Source: Didymella arachidicola (taxonomy: Eukaryota; Ascomycota; Dothideomycetes; Pleosporales; Didymellaceae). Taken from it: DNA of 64,000 nt. Every line of letters starts with the position of its first letter. Within the stretch, counting starts at the first letter, position 1. The DNA lies in the NCBI GenBank assembly GCA_016630955.3, contig CM049994.1:1612001-1676000 (forward strand), written 5' to 3'. Below the pieces are notes generated by a model. That model did not search any database, was not told the DNA's origin, and saw only the letters and a list, made by a program, of their open reading frames with translations. This document shows positions 10,930 to 23,343 of this stretch, one piece after another. The position numbers were made by a program, and so were the translations under genes.

Positions 10930-11670
10930 TCAATCAAAGTAGCAGTCCTCAGGCTTATGCACAGCCAGCTTCCCCGACGAATCCGTCTTCAACACCAGCC
11001 GTGGATCCTCCTTACTCGCCTCCGCCTTCTTGCCCTCAACCTCCTTTTCCTCATACAGCACCTCCACCACCTCGCCCTTCGCAAACCCCTTCCCATACTT
11101 CCAGTGCACATGTTGCCCCACACTCGGAACTCTCGTCTTATCTCCCCTCGGTAAGCCCGCCGGATCAGCCCCCTCGCTCTTTGCCTTCTTGTTTGCATTC
11201 CCCGTCCCCGGCAGGTTCGCGCCGCGTCCACGCTTCATGCCGCCGGGCACCGAGCCATGCAGATCCGAATCGGACCCGCCTGAGGCGCTGCCGCCCGGGG
11301 ACGACGAACGTTCTTTGTTGTGCTGCGCGCGGAACTCTAGGAAATCCTTCTTGTTCTGCTCCAGGTGCTCTTCGTCTTCCCAGTGCTCGGTGCAGTCTGT
11401 TGCGCTGGCGCGGTGGCTCTTGGGTACTGGCTTGTTGCCGGGCGCGTCTTTGGCGCGACTCGCGAGTTCTGATTTGCTTGACATTTTGGCTGTTGAGGGT
11501 GTATTGGTGAATGCACGGGGTTGGATGTGGTGCTGGACTTGCTGCAGGCGGTTCGCGGGTGCGCGGGTCACGAAAGGGGAGAGCGACAATTGGAGTCTTC
11601 TTATCCTCTTCGCAACATGTACCTGTGCCTGCCGTGACGAGCGCAAAACAAACATAATCCCAATGCGCAC
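10930..11670 (-). CDS. Small Tudor-domain protein, HVA1/DUF2945 family, possibly mitochondrial
   Basis: The C-terminal ~85 residues carry the HVA1-type Tudor fold signature: VGQHVHWKYGKGFAKGEVVE, then YEEKEVEGKKAEASKEDPRL and LAVHKPEDCYFD. The family is named after hypervirulence-associated proteins; its molecular role is not established. The middle is low complexity and charged, with a segment (EHWEDEEHLEQNKKDFLEF) like short stress-associated linkers. Two starts are possible. ATG 11484 gives 184 residues beginning MSSKSELASRAKD. ATG 11670 gives 246 residues, with 62 extra residues that contain no Asp or Glu, many Arg, and the stretch RAFTNTPSTAK, which resembles a matrix-targeting presequence with an R-3 cleavage site. 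I favour the long form but cannot exclude the short one. Confidence 0.75.
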   Translation of the reverse strand: MRIGIMFVLRSSRQAQVHVAKRIRRLQLSLSPFVTRAPANRLQQVQHHIQPRAFTNTPSTAKMSSKSELASRAKDAPGNKPVPKSHRASATDCTEHWEDEEHLEQNKKDFLEFRAQHNKERSSSPGGSASGGSDSDLHGSVPGGMKRGRGANLPGTGNANKKAKSEGADPAGLPRGDKTRVPSVGQHVHWKYGKGFAKGEVVEVLYEEKEVEGKKAEASKEDPRLVLKTDSSGKLAVHKPEDCYFD

Positions 11671-14600
11671 AAATGTTTGCTATGCACCTGTGCTTCTCCA
11701 CTGACGTCGCTGGCATATGATACATACCCAGCCCGTCAGCCTATGAACTCACGTCGTCGACATCATTATTCCAACATTGCCATAGCGCTACTCGCCCTGA
11801 CCTCCGCGCAACGGTACGGCTGTAGTACGAATTAGCACTGAATGATTGCTTCATGACGACAATGATGCCCTAGCCCATCACCGTTTGGGATCGTGACACA
11901 AGCGAGCGAAGATCGGAGCTAGGATACTAGACTGGCCGATGAGCCAATGGGACTGCACCAGGGTATCCGGACCCACTTATACTCCACACAGGTCGTGCGA
12001 CACCAGCCTCTCAACGCAACGACATCGCCATGAGCTTCTTCATGGCTTGGTGGAGGACCCGGCTTAGACAAGTGAGCGTACGTATCGGTGATGGATGGGT
12101 GGACGAGATGATGTCTGGCGCTCACTGGCAACCACGACGATGGCTCGGGCACATCACGCCAGAGCCTGCAGAAGGCACCATAACATAGAGGCTGTATTAT
12201 ACTACTTGCAGTATTTCTCCCATCTCTTCCTCTTTCTAAGATAAAAGTGTGGCAAAACGCATGATATTGTCAGCCTTCCTACACTACATCAACAAATGGG
12301 GCTCAGCAAGCGAATTCCACTCAGATACTGGCTCCTGCCACCACCGACGCGGGCCTCTTCTCTGCAGCGGCTGATCCAGATAAACCGAAAGGGAGGCTCT
12401 GCGACATATTTGCCTAGCTACGTTGTGTTACGACTGTCGGGCTTGCTCAGAGAGCTTGTCGTCGTCTAAGCAAGGTCTTGGCGGAGAGCAGGTGTATTTG
12501 TGGTGTTGAATGAGATGAAATGGACTCCGGAGCTCAGGGCGAAGAGTACGCTCGATTTGAAATATCTTGTCTGTGGATCGACATCTACAAGAGGTGTTTT
12601 GGTAAGCGAAGGCTTCGTGAGCCTACATTCTAGTTGAGAGATACACTCGTCTATGCAAGTACAGAAAGCCAAGGTTTGGAACAGAGGATTGAGATCAGCT
12701 TTGATTTTGTCGATCATTTACGTCTTTGCGTGTCAGGTTTCCTACGAATGCTGCAGATTCATCAAGGAACACCTCAATGGACGATATGATCTTTTGCCAA
12801 GATGATAGACTATAGCCCTGCGGTCTTGGTGCCTCTCAGTGCTTTAAACCAGGCCACACTTCTTGGCAGTCCACAAATTCATCAACGCATTGACACGATA
12901 AAGAACTCAGAGGTGGCTTCCGTTAACATCGTCGTCGCTAGTCGTCGCTAGACGTTGTAAGGGTTGCCCACACTTCCATTTGGATCAAGATCTGTGAAAA
13001 GAAGGCTATAATACAGGTGCTACATATAGCATAGACACCGGTCGTCCACTCTACAGTGTTCCTACAATGCACGGCAGGAAAATCTTGGTCGGAAGCTTGT
13101 CATTCCGTCACAGCTTTCCACGACTTATGAAATTTACCTCAGATAAGCTGTCAAGTGTATCGTGAAATGATGCCCCTGGTACTTACCAACATCAAGGTTG
13201 CGGTTCCTATGGTAAAACATGTCGTCCACTCCATGTAGCATATCCACTTGGGAGTTATTCAACTAAACACATTTCGTAATTTTTGCGTAGTTTTCCGTAA
13301 TAATAAGCATGTCTACTAGATTCAAGATGTCGAAGAATCCGCTGAGGCAGCTACTGTGCACACTTGTCATCCACAAAGTCAACTTCAATTCAACCCACAT
13401 TTGCCGTCCTCTCTACTCGGGTCATTGCAAATGAACCCAAGTTGCAAAGATCACAGAAGATGTCTGCAGTGGATGGCGACTCAAATGCGTGCTAAAGACC
13501 AAATCTCACCAAACTTGTCGGAGGTACAGCAACCCCTAGGCAAAGCCTCGCCATTCTCAAGATCATTGCTAGGCTTCGGTAGCACAGACCCACTCTCAGT
13601 ACATATCTGAAGCGAGGAGAGTCTGTCGAAGAATTTTTCTTCGCAAAGTCCGCACGACTATTGCTTTCAGGAGGAAGTCAGGCTGCAGGTGGCATTGAAG
13701 CCCTAGACACAGCGACCGCAAGGGAGATCAAGGCACATCGTTGCATGACGTGAAGGTTCGCAGAAGATCCTGCAGCCGAGCCCAATGTACGAGAAATGAG
13801 AAATCTTTGTATCTTACGAGATGTCGATTGGACGTCGAGCTGATGCAGGTGGACAGTCATCACGTGCATGAGAAGGGCACGCAGGGAATTGCAACCATCG
13901 CGTTCGTTGATTTTTGAAGCTAGGATTGCAGTCCCAGAATTTGATACTAGGTCTGACATTCCTAACGGGTCTCTGTTATATCAAAATCAAAGTCCCTGCA
14001 TCCGGCCATCGATTCGCAAGTCATGCGATCTCCCAAATGTTACAGAGATTCTTTGTTGGTATAGTCCAAGGTGTTGAGATTCTGAGGGACCATTCGAAGT
14101 TGGTACAAGTTTGCTTGTGGACTTCCACGAGGCCCTTCAGCAGAACTATCCCATTTGACGTGCCTGCATACTCTGTCAACTGGCTTCTGCAAAACGCCCA
14201 GACCTGAGCGATCCTACCTTGAAGCATCCTAGACTGCATGGCCTCGCTATACCTGAGCAGGACAGCCTTTTGCCTTGGGATTTGCCACAGCAGGTGAGTG
14301 CCTTGTATGCGTGCTGTACGCTTGTTTCTTGTAGAGTCAGCCCTGACTAACCAACCGTGCACACAGATTGCTCAAACATGCCGCTCCTCTCTCCAGTCAG
14401 TCGATCGACATTTTGAAGTATATGCGCGCTGATGATCATCTCTGCTCTGTATCTTACGCAATCTTTATTGGATTCCTTCAGCCAGACTTGTCACCCCCGC
14501 TCACCGACCATGCTGTGGCAGCAGGTATCTTTGAAACCGAGGAGGTTTCTACCGATTGTTTCTACCATTACACGTATCCCTCTAAAAGCTTTTACGATAT

Positions 14601-17600
14601 TACTTTTGACGAAGAGCTTCGAGAGATAACTGATTTAAGGTCTCCCATGACTTTCAAGGACGCCTCCGTTGATGCGATTGCTCATCAGAAATATAGCACA
14701 GTTATGCTAGCTGCACAATAATTTCCTCGAGTCAATGGATCTTTGTGGAACGCTGCGTAGGCTAGTGATCGATAGAGACAAGTGCTATGCGCATAGTCCA
14801 TGAGAAATCTCTAACATGTCAGTATCCATCCTGACATGATAACTGCTGGCGTCAACATTGCTGCGGGCACAGATAGCGCGCCATGCCATAACACCGATGA
14901 CATGTTCCGCGAGATGCATTTGACATCTATCCTGCATGGGGTATTCGCAAATGCGCGGGTCTCCTCACTGCGTACTAGGTGTTGAAAATGGCAACCATCA
15001 ATGGAGCCAGTGCATTGGATCTAGAGGACCGGATCGGTGGCCTTGAAGTGAGAAAGAAAGCGGACATTGTCACTGTGGCACCGAAGTGGGCTGGCAGTGC
15101 GCCGTGTGATTGAAAACAGATATTGAAGGGCGGGATGAATTCGATAACTACTTTGTATCACTGTTCAGGATATTAAGTTGCCCGTGTTATGGTCGATGGG
15201 AAAAGTGTTGGTCAGTGAAGGTGAACTTGTGGAGATGCAGGAGAAGGAGGTGGTCGGGAAAGCGAAAGCCGCTATTCAGGGGATACGAGGCTGGAGCGAC
15301 ATTAGAGCGAGGTCACATATGGACGCGAGGTACAGGTAGATATTTTGCTACAGTCATACTATCAAGACGCGAGCAAAGCTGAACCGTCTTCGCAAAGTGA
15401 GCTAGGCTGAACCCTTGCCCAAATTATGCACGCGGGACAATCTCACTTCAGTGTCGATCCTTCTGGATTCATGCTTTCTCTGTTCTCGCACATCCAAAGT
15501 TACCACGTGTACAGCTCCTGGCAAGTCCGCCGCTTTAGCTACATGTCTTGCTCAAGCACTCCGGATCCAGGGATACGCCCGAAGCTCATGTCCTTACGTG
15601 ACATAAACTTGACAGACAGAATCTGTATGATGCCCATTGATGCCGAGAGCCTCAGGTTAGGAAGCGTCGGGGTTCCGTTAAGATTGTCGTGCCCCTGTGG
15701 CTCTATATTCATCAGATCAAAACGATGCAGTCGTTACCCATAGCATTGAAGCAATTGAACTATGTAGTTTTCGGACGTAAAGCCATTGGTGATATCAAGC
15801 TGCTACAGCTCAGGCGTAAGACTCGGCTCTGGGTCAGCGATGCCGAGGTAAGGTTCACATCCTTCGTGGTCGATGGTCAATGAGCACAGGTGCGGAAACA
15901 TTGTTCTCGTCAAAAGTAGTCCGAGATATACAGAAATTGTTGCATAGAAGATGGAAAAGCAATAGCTACTTCGTAAGATGAGCTCTGAGACTCTCACACT
16001 GTAGAAAAAAAAGGATCGGCTGGGGTGTGCGTAACAATGGACTTTGGGTTGTAGACTTCGATAACAAGAATGGAGTTTTCGACTGAATTCAGCCAGCCGC
16101 AAGAGCTATTAAGTTGACTACGAGGCCGATGCCGGCCCTGACAGCTTCTCACTGGTAGTTTAGACCACTTCCTAGGACGTTGTGATCGAATAGCCACAAC
16201 TCCTTGTGTCGTTGCGGCAGGGCTTCATGGTCCCAAGCATACGGCCAGCTTGAGTTTCCTGAATGAGAGTAGCGCTTCTCACATAAGCGAAGCCTACTAT
16301 GCGTCGAAGGTATCAGGATCGAGCCTTGTGAATATGGAGCGGCTGTCGCCCTCTTCTTAGGCGTCAAACATCCCCTTTTGTTCGCAGCAATGACCTATCT
16401 TCAACTTTTTTGGTAGCATTAGGAGCGGATTACAAGTCTTCGTACCGCATCTGTATAAGGATGTTATAGCTCGAGGTTGCTCCTTGATCCAGGGCATGAC
16501 GCCAAGCTGTCCAGCCACAATGCGCAAATTGCGGATGCTGTCTCTGGAGTTGAATACTGTGTTGCTGAGCACCTTTCCAAAGGCTCTTCATGCTATGTCT
16601 CGGAACAGGGGATATAACAGGCGGATTCGTAGGAAGTCACCTGCAAATGGCTGACCCTGCGCGCATTTTCTCCTGCCAGCGAAGATACTTGGCATGGTCT
16701 CTGGCGTGATATCGTGGCGGCTTGTCGTCACCTACAGGTTCTAACAAGATCATTCGGAGTAATTCAGTGAGTGACTGTTCGATGAAGCTTATAGTAGCTA
16801 TTTGTAGCTGAGAGGTCACTACCATAGTGATTCTGCGAATCCAGTTGCCGCTGTAAATTGAAGATGTACTAGTTGCGAAATGACATAGTCAAACATGTCG
16901 TGGCGAGGGTTGCCAGTGTGGTTGCAAACTTACGAACTGTTGTGAATTAGGCTCGCCAACCTTTCCATGTGACGTGCCGTACAGTGAGGTGAAAGGGGAG
17001 ACAGGCGCGGCCTGTTGATGACGTATAAAGCTTCGCCTGGAAAAGTGCGCCCTTTTGTTGAGCCACCTCCAAGAGACGTCATTTTACAACACTATACATA
17101 TCAGCAATCAGCTATGCAACCCCTTACGGTACTACTGTGCAAATATACCTTGATGCTTGTGCATGCCAAAAATGCTGCAGGAAAGGCTCGCGCGGAGGTT
17201 CAAGAGCAAAATGATAAATATGTCCATCACAATGCTGAAATCTCAACAAGTAGGAGCGACAGGCATTGGGGTAAAGAACCAGTACGAGAATATGAAGGTC
17301 AAGAGCGGGCAGACACCGATGCTCCGACATACCTTTGCGCAGTACATAATGATTGACGGAGTTGAACCAGCGAAGGCATATTGGATTACGCGCAGCAAAG
17401 GACGATCTTAGACCAAGTAGAAGCCAAGTCCAAACCACTGACAGAGACGCGCAGCAACGGTCTTGACCTGCGCTATTTGTTAAGTGAGAGATGCACGCAA
17501 GCGTCTCTTTGCTGTTAAGCATAGCTCTGCTCACAACTACTGTGATTTGGCTTACTCAATGGTTCTACTACCACGCATCCCAGACTGGACAATTGCGACT

Positions 17601-20386
17601 CGGGCGAACAACTCTCCGACATAATCTCACTCGGCCCGAACCCGCACTTGCCATCTCTACTGTAGTACTTGCGCCTATCTTCCCGAGGACACCGAGCGCA
17701 TCATACGATTTTGTACAAACGTAGGAAATACGTTTCAGACTATTGGCATCTGCGACTGGTAAATCCACATCGGTCTCGCACGTCGAATCCCTGATGTCTC
17801 GGCAAGTGGGGACCGGCCCAGCGTACCCCCAAGGTGGTCAATGTGCGTTGGCCGATGTCTCGCGTGGCGGTATGGAGCGGGTACTGGCCTTAATACCAGC
17901 ATGCCATACATCAGGATATCAGATAGTGTCTCTCGATAGGAAGTAAAGGTGTTGTTGTTGTGTGAATGCCGTCATCTCCGCAAGTCGTGCTCGAAGGTAT
18001 AGTGTGCTGCTCTTATCCATGACTGAGTCGCGCAGCGACGTAACTTGACCAGGTGTTGTACGATTACGGCTAATTGAAGTGTCCCAATATGTCGATACAT
18101 ATTGATCTAGGGAGGGGGGGGGGTCTACTTCGTAAATACTGTTACATAGGGCTGCATATCCTCAAGACAATAAAGGCAACGGTCAGCAGCGTACCCACAG
18201 TGGCAATGATACGTGGAGAATGGACCGTAGATGGGAGCCACATTTACAACAAGGCCTTCGTAGCGACCGCTTTTGCAAGGCTTCCATGTATTGCTTCGTC
18301 ACCTCTCTATAATATCCCTTTATAAAAGAAAAAAATTCCGGCAGGATGAGATGTCACTTCAACGCCTAGACGCAGTCCGATCAACGCGCCCAGGCTGCCT
18401 CGAACCTGCAAATGAAGTGTGCAAATCGGGGAAAAGGGAGCGTTACTGGGCGGCTGTATGACTCGGCCAATCGCAGAAGTCCTGGAGTCTGGGAGGACTG
18501 TGCGGCCCTGTGTGCTTGCCGTGCTTGCGTGCCCGTCCGCATGATGCGAGACAGGGTGCGGCTGCCGTTTTGCAGGGAATTGGAAACGCGACTGGCTCAT
18601 CGTGGGTGCTCGACGTGTAGGCGGCTGTCGATGATCGAGGCTCGAGAGTCAACCAGCCTTGACAGCCGAACAAGGCTCAGACGGGCCGCAGATGTGATGC
18701 CGCTAGGAGGAGCTGCAGCGCTCAGGCTTGCACAATCTGCATCGAACGCATTTCTCGAAGCCAAGCGTCTGCTTTAATGCTGACTCCTGCGTTTTGCAGT
18801 GTAGTGACTTGGTGCAGTGAGCCAGTGACCCATGCTGCACTCCTACGTCCACGTCAGGCCCAAGAGGGACAAGCGTTGCTCTCTCCCATGAAACTATCTG
18901 TGCGCTGGCCTTACCGCGACGAAGCCGACCCTAGAATCGTAGTGCAACCGTGCGCCGTTTCACATGCAAATCTTCAAGACTAGCCAATCATAACGCAAGG
19001 TTGTGCCTCGGGAACTGCACTGGTCTGAGGGTGCTCGATATTGCTCCGCGCATGGGCTGCAGAATGAGTTAGTGATATTGAACATGGTGGTGGGCGGGCG
19101 GGCTGCTGTCTCCTCTTAGATTGTGGTTCCCTGACTGTCACTACAGGGTGTAGACCCGTGACCTGCAGGTACCTGGTGGAATTTCTGGAAGACGTTGAAA
19201 GTCAAAAGTGGACATGGGTGCTTCAACGTCGCTTCTTCTTGCCTGCCGGTGACAGCGACCAGGATTGCGCAAGGGACAAATAATCAAGCGCGTGCTCCAC
19301 TTACCCACGTGCGGAATTGCTATTGGAGCAACACCGGTTGTACATGACCCGGACCGTTGGTGACATACCCCTAGCCATCGCCGTTAGTGAGGGCTGATCA
19401 AGTCCTTCTGATGCGAGTGGCTTGCGGGCGTGCGTAACACTGCAATATATGTGTGTTAGTTGAATGGAGAGAGCAGCTCGCTTGTAGAGAGTACAATCAT
19501 CAAATTTCGAGTCCCTGTGCAGACATGTTACAGCGAAATCATCGAATTGCTGCTGGTCGTGGGGTGTTTCACTGTTCCGAAGTACCGTGTACGTACCACA
19601 CTGTTGCGGTTCAAAGCTTAGGTAGAGTTAAATAGGCTAGCGTGTGCTTGCGTTGACGATTTGGTGGCTGGGCATGCGATACATCATTGCTAGAAATTTG
19701 CGTTGACACCAGCTCCAAGAGGACATGATGCAAAGACCACTGCATGATATCATAGCTCGAAGAAAGAGCCATTCAATCTGATGGTCAGGTATCATTGCAG
19801 TCGGACGCCGCCGCTATGTCGTAGATCAGATCGAGAGACGCGAGTACGGAAAAGGAAGGTCGATTAGAAATAAGGCCGCAATTGTGTCGGCCAAAAGTAG
19901 TCGTGCATTAAAATGTACAGTAGCGACCATTCCAGATGGTGATGACCCTAGTCCTGTATGTTCGTCATGTTCGTCCTTCCCTGTCTGTATTGCAAGGCGA
20001 ATTATCGATATTGTACAGTCGCGCTAATTTTCAGTAGTTCCTGCTATGCTCAACACTCGATCATCCAGTACTGGGGTATCCAAACAACATTCTGACATGC
20101 AGCTGTACGAGGTGTAGAGTCGTAATCGGAGTTGTCCGCCGATACTCAACAGCCGCACTGGCGGGTGTCGATTACGATGGAGTGCCTGGTAGCAGCCTCT
20201 CACGGTGCAGCCGCGTGAGGGCGATGCGGCTTGTGGGTCGCTGCAGCCTCCGCCGAGTACCTCTCCAAGACACGGCTGATCCCAACCGCTGTAAAGCAGT
20301 TGGGCAAAGGAGCCGTTGTGAAGCATCCTCCTCATGTTCATGCATCCTCTCCCTCAACCTGTGGCATTTGGCTTTTGGCGCGGAAA
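11671..20386. other. Gene-poor region with only ORF remnants
   Basis: About 8.7 kb without a convincing complete gene on either strand. All ORFs are short and overlap in several frames. Two places look like possible relics. On the plus strand at 13600-14432, short coding-like runs (SGGSQAAGGIEALDTATARE and LPWDLPQQ) occur next to a well-formed intron, 14294-14366 (GTGAGT donor, CTGACTAAC branch site, CACACAG acceptor). On the minus strand at 15800-16825, peptides such as PRYHARDHAKYLRWQEKMRA are broken by frame changes. A poly-G run lies at about 18110-18122. No tRNA, transposon ends or satellite were recognised. It may be a degraded accessory region. Confidence 0.4.
14145..14432 (+). pseudogene. 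Possible 3' end of a degraded plus-strand gene
   Basis: An open stretch runs from just after a TGA near 14160 to 14293. It splices in frame over 14294-14366 to 14367-14432, ending at TGA and giving a C-terminus that ends DRHFEVYAR. The intron is convincing (GTGAGT, CTGACTAAC, CACACAG), but no complete upstream coding frame was found and the product is not recognised. The call rests mainly on the intron. Confidence 0.25.
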
Positions 20387-23343
20387 TCATCGGGCACGCT
20401 TGTACATCGACTGGTCGACCATTGAGGAGCTGCCCTGGTCCCATCCTCTCTTGACACCAGGCTGGAAGGAGCTAGCAACAACCTCTTGCCACATAGTTGG
20501 GGTGACATAAGATGGGTTCGCAGCTGCATAGCTCGAAGTAGGAGGTAGTTGACTTGGGGGTCCCTGGATGGCGCTTTGCTGTGGAGAGACATTCGATAGT
20601 TGGTAATTTGGCGAATTCGAGTCTTGCGGGCGCATATCGTAGTTCGTGCCTGGGGGTGGGGGTCTTAGCGGCGGGGATGACGAGGAGGACGCGGTGGGGG
20701 GAGGCGTACCAAACGCTACATTCCATTGACTGCAACACGTTAGTGACCGTACCAGATATTGCATATTGTAGAGACTCACTCAAAAATGCGTTGCGGATTC
20801 CACTGCACGTTGTCCTGCAACTGCATACCCGCACTGCTTTGAGATGCACGTTGACCAGATGCCATCATCACCAGAGACTGCGCTACAGGAGAGTCAGTCT
20901 TCGAACCGAGGTCGGACGCCGATATTGGTGGAGTGACAGGGTGGGCATGGTAGTTGATCTGACCTGGTTGTTCCAGCGGCGAGGGATGACTCGGGTGACG
21001 AGGTCGGTAGGAGCCTTGATTGCTCAATGGACTTGACTGGGGTGCCACCTGCGGACTTCCGAAGGGAAACGTGGCCTTGAGTTCAAAAGGCTTCGAAACA
21101 TCTGCGGAAAAGGCCTGGCGCAAGCTGTTCACTTGAGCTTGCATCTCAGGCATTGGCCAGGACGGTGTACAAGCTTCGAGGACACGCATGTGCCTCACGA
21201 AGAAGTCTCTAGCATCGCGATTAATGTCTGGGTCAGGACAAGTGATAGCCACCTAGAAAATTAGCGCGTGCATACCAATGTTCGTCGCAAAACTTACGAG
21301 GTGAAGCATAGTGCATGTGAGAACGGCGTAGATCGTGAAGCTCATGCCACGCAGCATACACAGCAACCCAGGCATTCCATATGTCTTCAAGATTGCTTCT
21401 TGCAGCTTACACATGGTCTTCGCGGCGGAATAGCAGGTCATCATGTGCTGTTTCCAGATGCCGTCATAAGACTCTGCCACTGCGTTGACCTGGGGTCTGA
21501 AATGCATCACAATTGCGAGCGCCTGATAGCTGTGCAAGTTTGCAATGTAGTGTGATGGAATCCAGGGGGGTGAATTATCCAGTGGATAAGAGATCTGAAG
21601 ATCGTCAGGCAGCTCTCGCTGCCAAAGAGAGAAATCTGCGTTGTGCGCAACGAAAGATGGATCTAGGGCCCAGTCTGCTGTCTTCTTTCGTAGCTTCCCG
21701 TACATCAAGGCTGATAGGTAGATGTTCTTCGCAATCCGAATATACTGGATGAACTGTCGGGAGATCTGGAATTCCGAGGGATCCTGACCAGGCGTCGGCC
21801 TTGGCATTTCGAAATCTACCGTGTCTAGCTCAACGCTGTAATCGTATCGTCCTGCAGCTTTGTTAGCACGTGGCTGGTACGATCGATTGGTAGCTTCGTA
21901 CCCTGGGGTCCACCAATCATGGCTTCGTATACGAGACACATCTGCCAGACTCTTGTCTTGGCAACGCAATCATGAGCGCTGGATCCGCAAGGCTTGCCCA
22001 TCTGGTGCGTGTCATAATGTTCGTGCAGCTCCAGATCTTTGGCCATGGCGGTAAGGCTGACGACTGCCATCCAGGAGCGCCAGAAGTACCCGCGTTTAGG
22101 TGAGCCCTCACGGGCCTTCAGCAGAAGGACCATTCCCTGCATAGTGCTCAGTCGCGATACGTCCTTGAAGCTTTCCTCATGCTCTGATACGAGTTAGCAA
22201 CTGCGGTCTTCTGTTCCAGATAGGAGACCTACTAGAGGCAAGGGCCAACCACTTGTTGCCCTCTTCAACATCGCCCAGCATCATCGTCGAACACGCGAAA
22301 ATAGCCTCAAGCATGAGCGGCGAGATCGAGTCCCGCGCACTCTGCCATTGCTGGTAGAAGTATGATTTGTTGACGACAGGGACGTAAGGATGGATGTTCG
22401 TGAAGAAATAATCAAAATAGTGAAGTGCCTGCTCCTCAGAAGGCATCATCTCTGGAGGGACGCGAACAATATGATCCAGGCTGACAGACGCTGGCAGTTG
22501 TACTTCGTATTCTTCTTGTGCTGGGGTTTCTGCAAGCGCCTTTTTTTGATTGGTGATGTACGGCGCAATGGCGGTGTGATCGATCTTGAGTTCACCCAAG
22601 GCATCTGAGAGGTTGGAGACAGACTCGCTCCTCCAGTGAGGCTCACTTTCTGGAGGCGTCATGACCAACGGTGGCGCTGCAGCTGATGCTTGATACGCCT
22701 GCTGGGGCGGGTAGCTCATATTTTGTTGTGACTGGGACATGGCGGGATAATGCATGGCCTCCTGAGCCTGGGAATCAGCATACGGGGAGGACTGATACAT
22801 TCCAGAGACTGGCGTGGGAAGGTTTGGCGGTAGTTGGTGAGGCATGATATGCGGCATTGACGAGTGACGTTGATAGTCGTGATGGGAAGGCGCGCCCGGC
22901 GGCGCATACTCCTCAGGCCTGGGTTCCAGTTCAAATGTTTGCGAATTACCATTGAAGTCCTTGTCATAGCTGACAGTAGGAGGAACGCAATTGAGCTTCA
23001 GACGGATGCATGCGGCACATGGCCAAGCGTTGGTCGTTGCAGCGTCGCATTTAATCTTGCGCCTGCGACAGCCTTCGCAAGCTCTCATTACTACTTCCAG
23101 TCAGCAGCGCAACATGTACTGCATCCGGGTTCCGCACCTTTGAGGCGTTTGTGCCTGTTATGTTCGTCGACGAAGACGTAGTCTGTTCGGCAGTGTCAGC
23201 TAGACCCTCCACTTCGGGAGGTTGCGACGCGCGCGCAACTCACTGCGTTGGTTCTCACGCGGCGCCAGCGTGGGCGGCGCGAAGGTGAAGCTCTGCATCT
23301 GCGCCGTTTGGGGCAGCAATGGCCGTCCTGACGTCTCTGGCAT
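20387..23343 (-). CDS. Zn2Cys6 fungal-specific transcription factor, 7 exons
   Basis: Nuclear DNA-binding regulator; target unknown. Exons on the minus strand are 23244-23343, 23138-23182, 22233-23090, 21902-22183, 21298-21851, 20780-21252 and 20387-20729. All six introns (61, 47, 49, 50, 45 and 50 bases) have GT..AG ends and keep frame, giving 884 residues. The binuclear cluster has Cys53, 56, 63, 73, 76 and 83 in C-x2-C-x6-C-x9-C-x2-C-x6-C spacing. It is preceded by a basic block (FVDEHNRHKRLKV) that only appears after splicing the second exon. Residues ~85-240 are Pro/Gln/Ser-rich. A fungal_trans-type middle domain follows (HYFDYFFTNIHPYVPVVNKS; GYFWRSWMAVVSLTAMAKDL; VLTCTMLHL), and then a low-complexity Ser/Pro/Gln tail. 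The start is the first ATG after an in-frame TAA; a further upstream exon is possible because an acceptor-like ATTAAC..TTAG precedes it. Confidence 0.88.
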
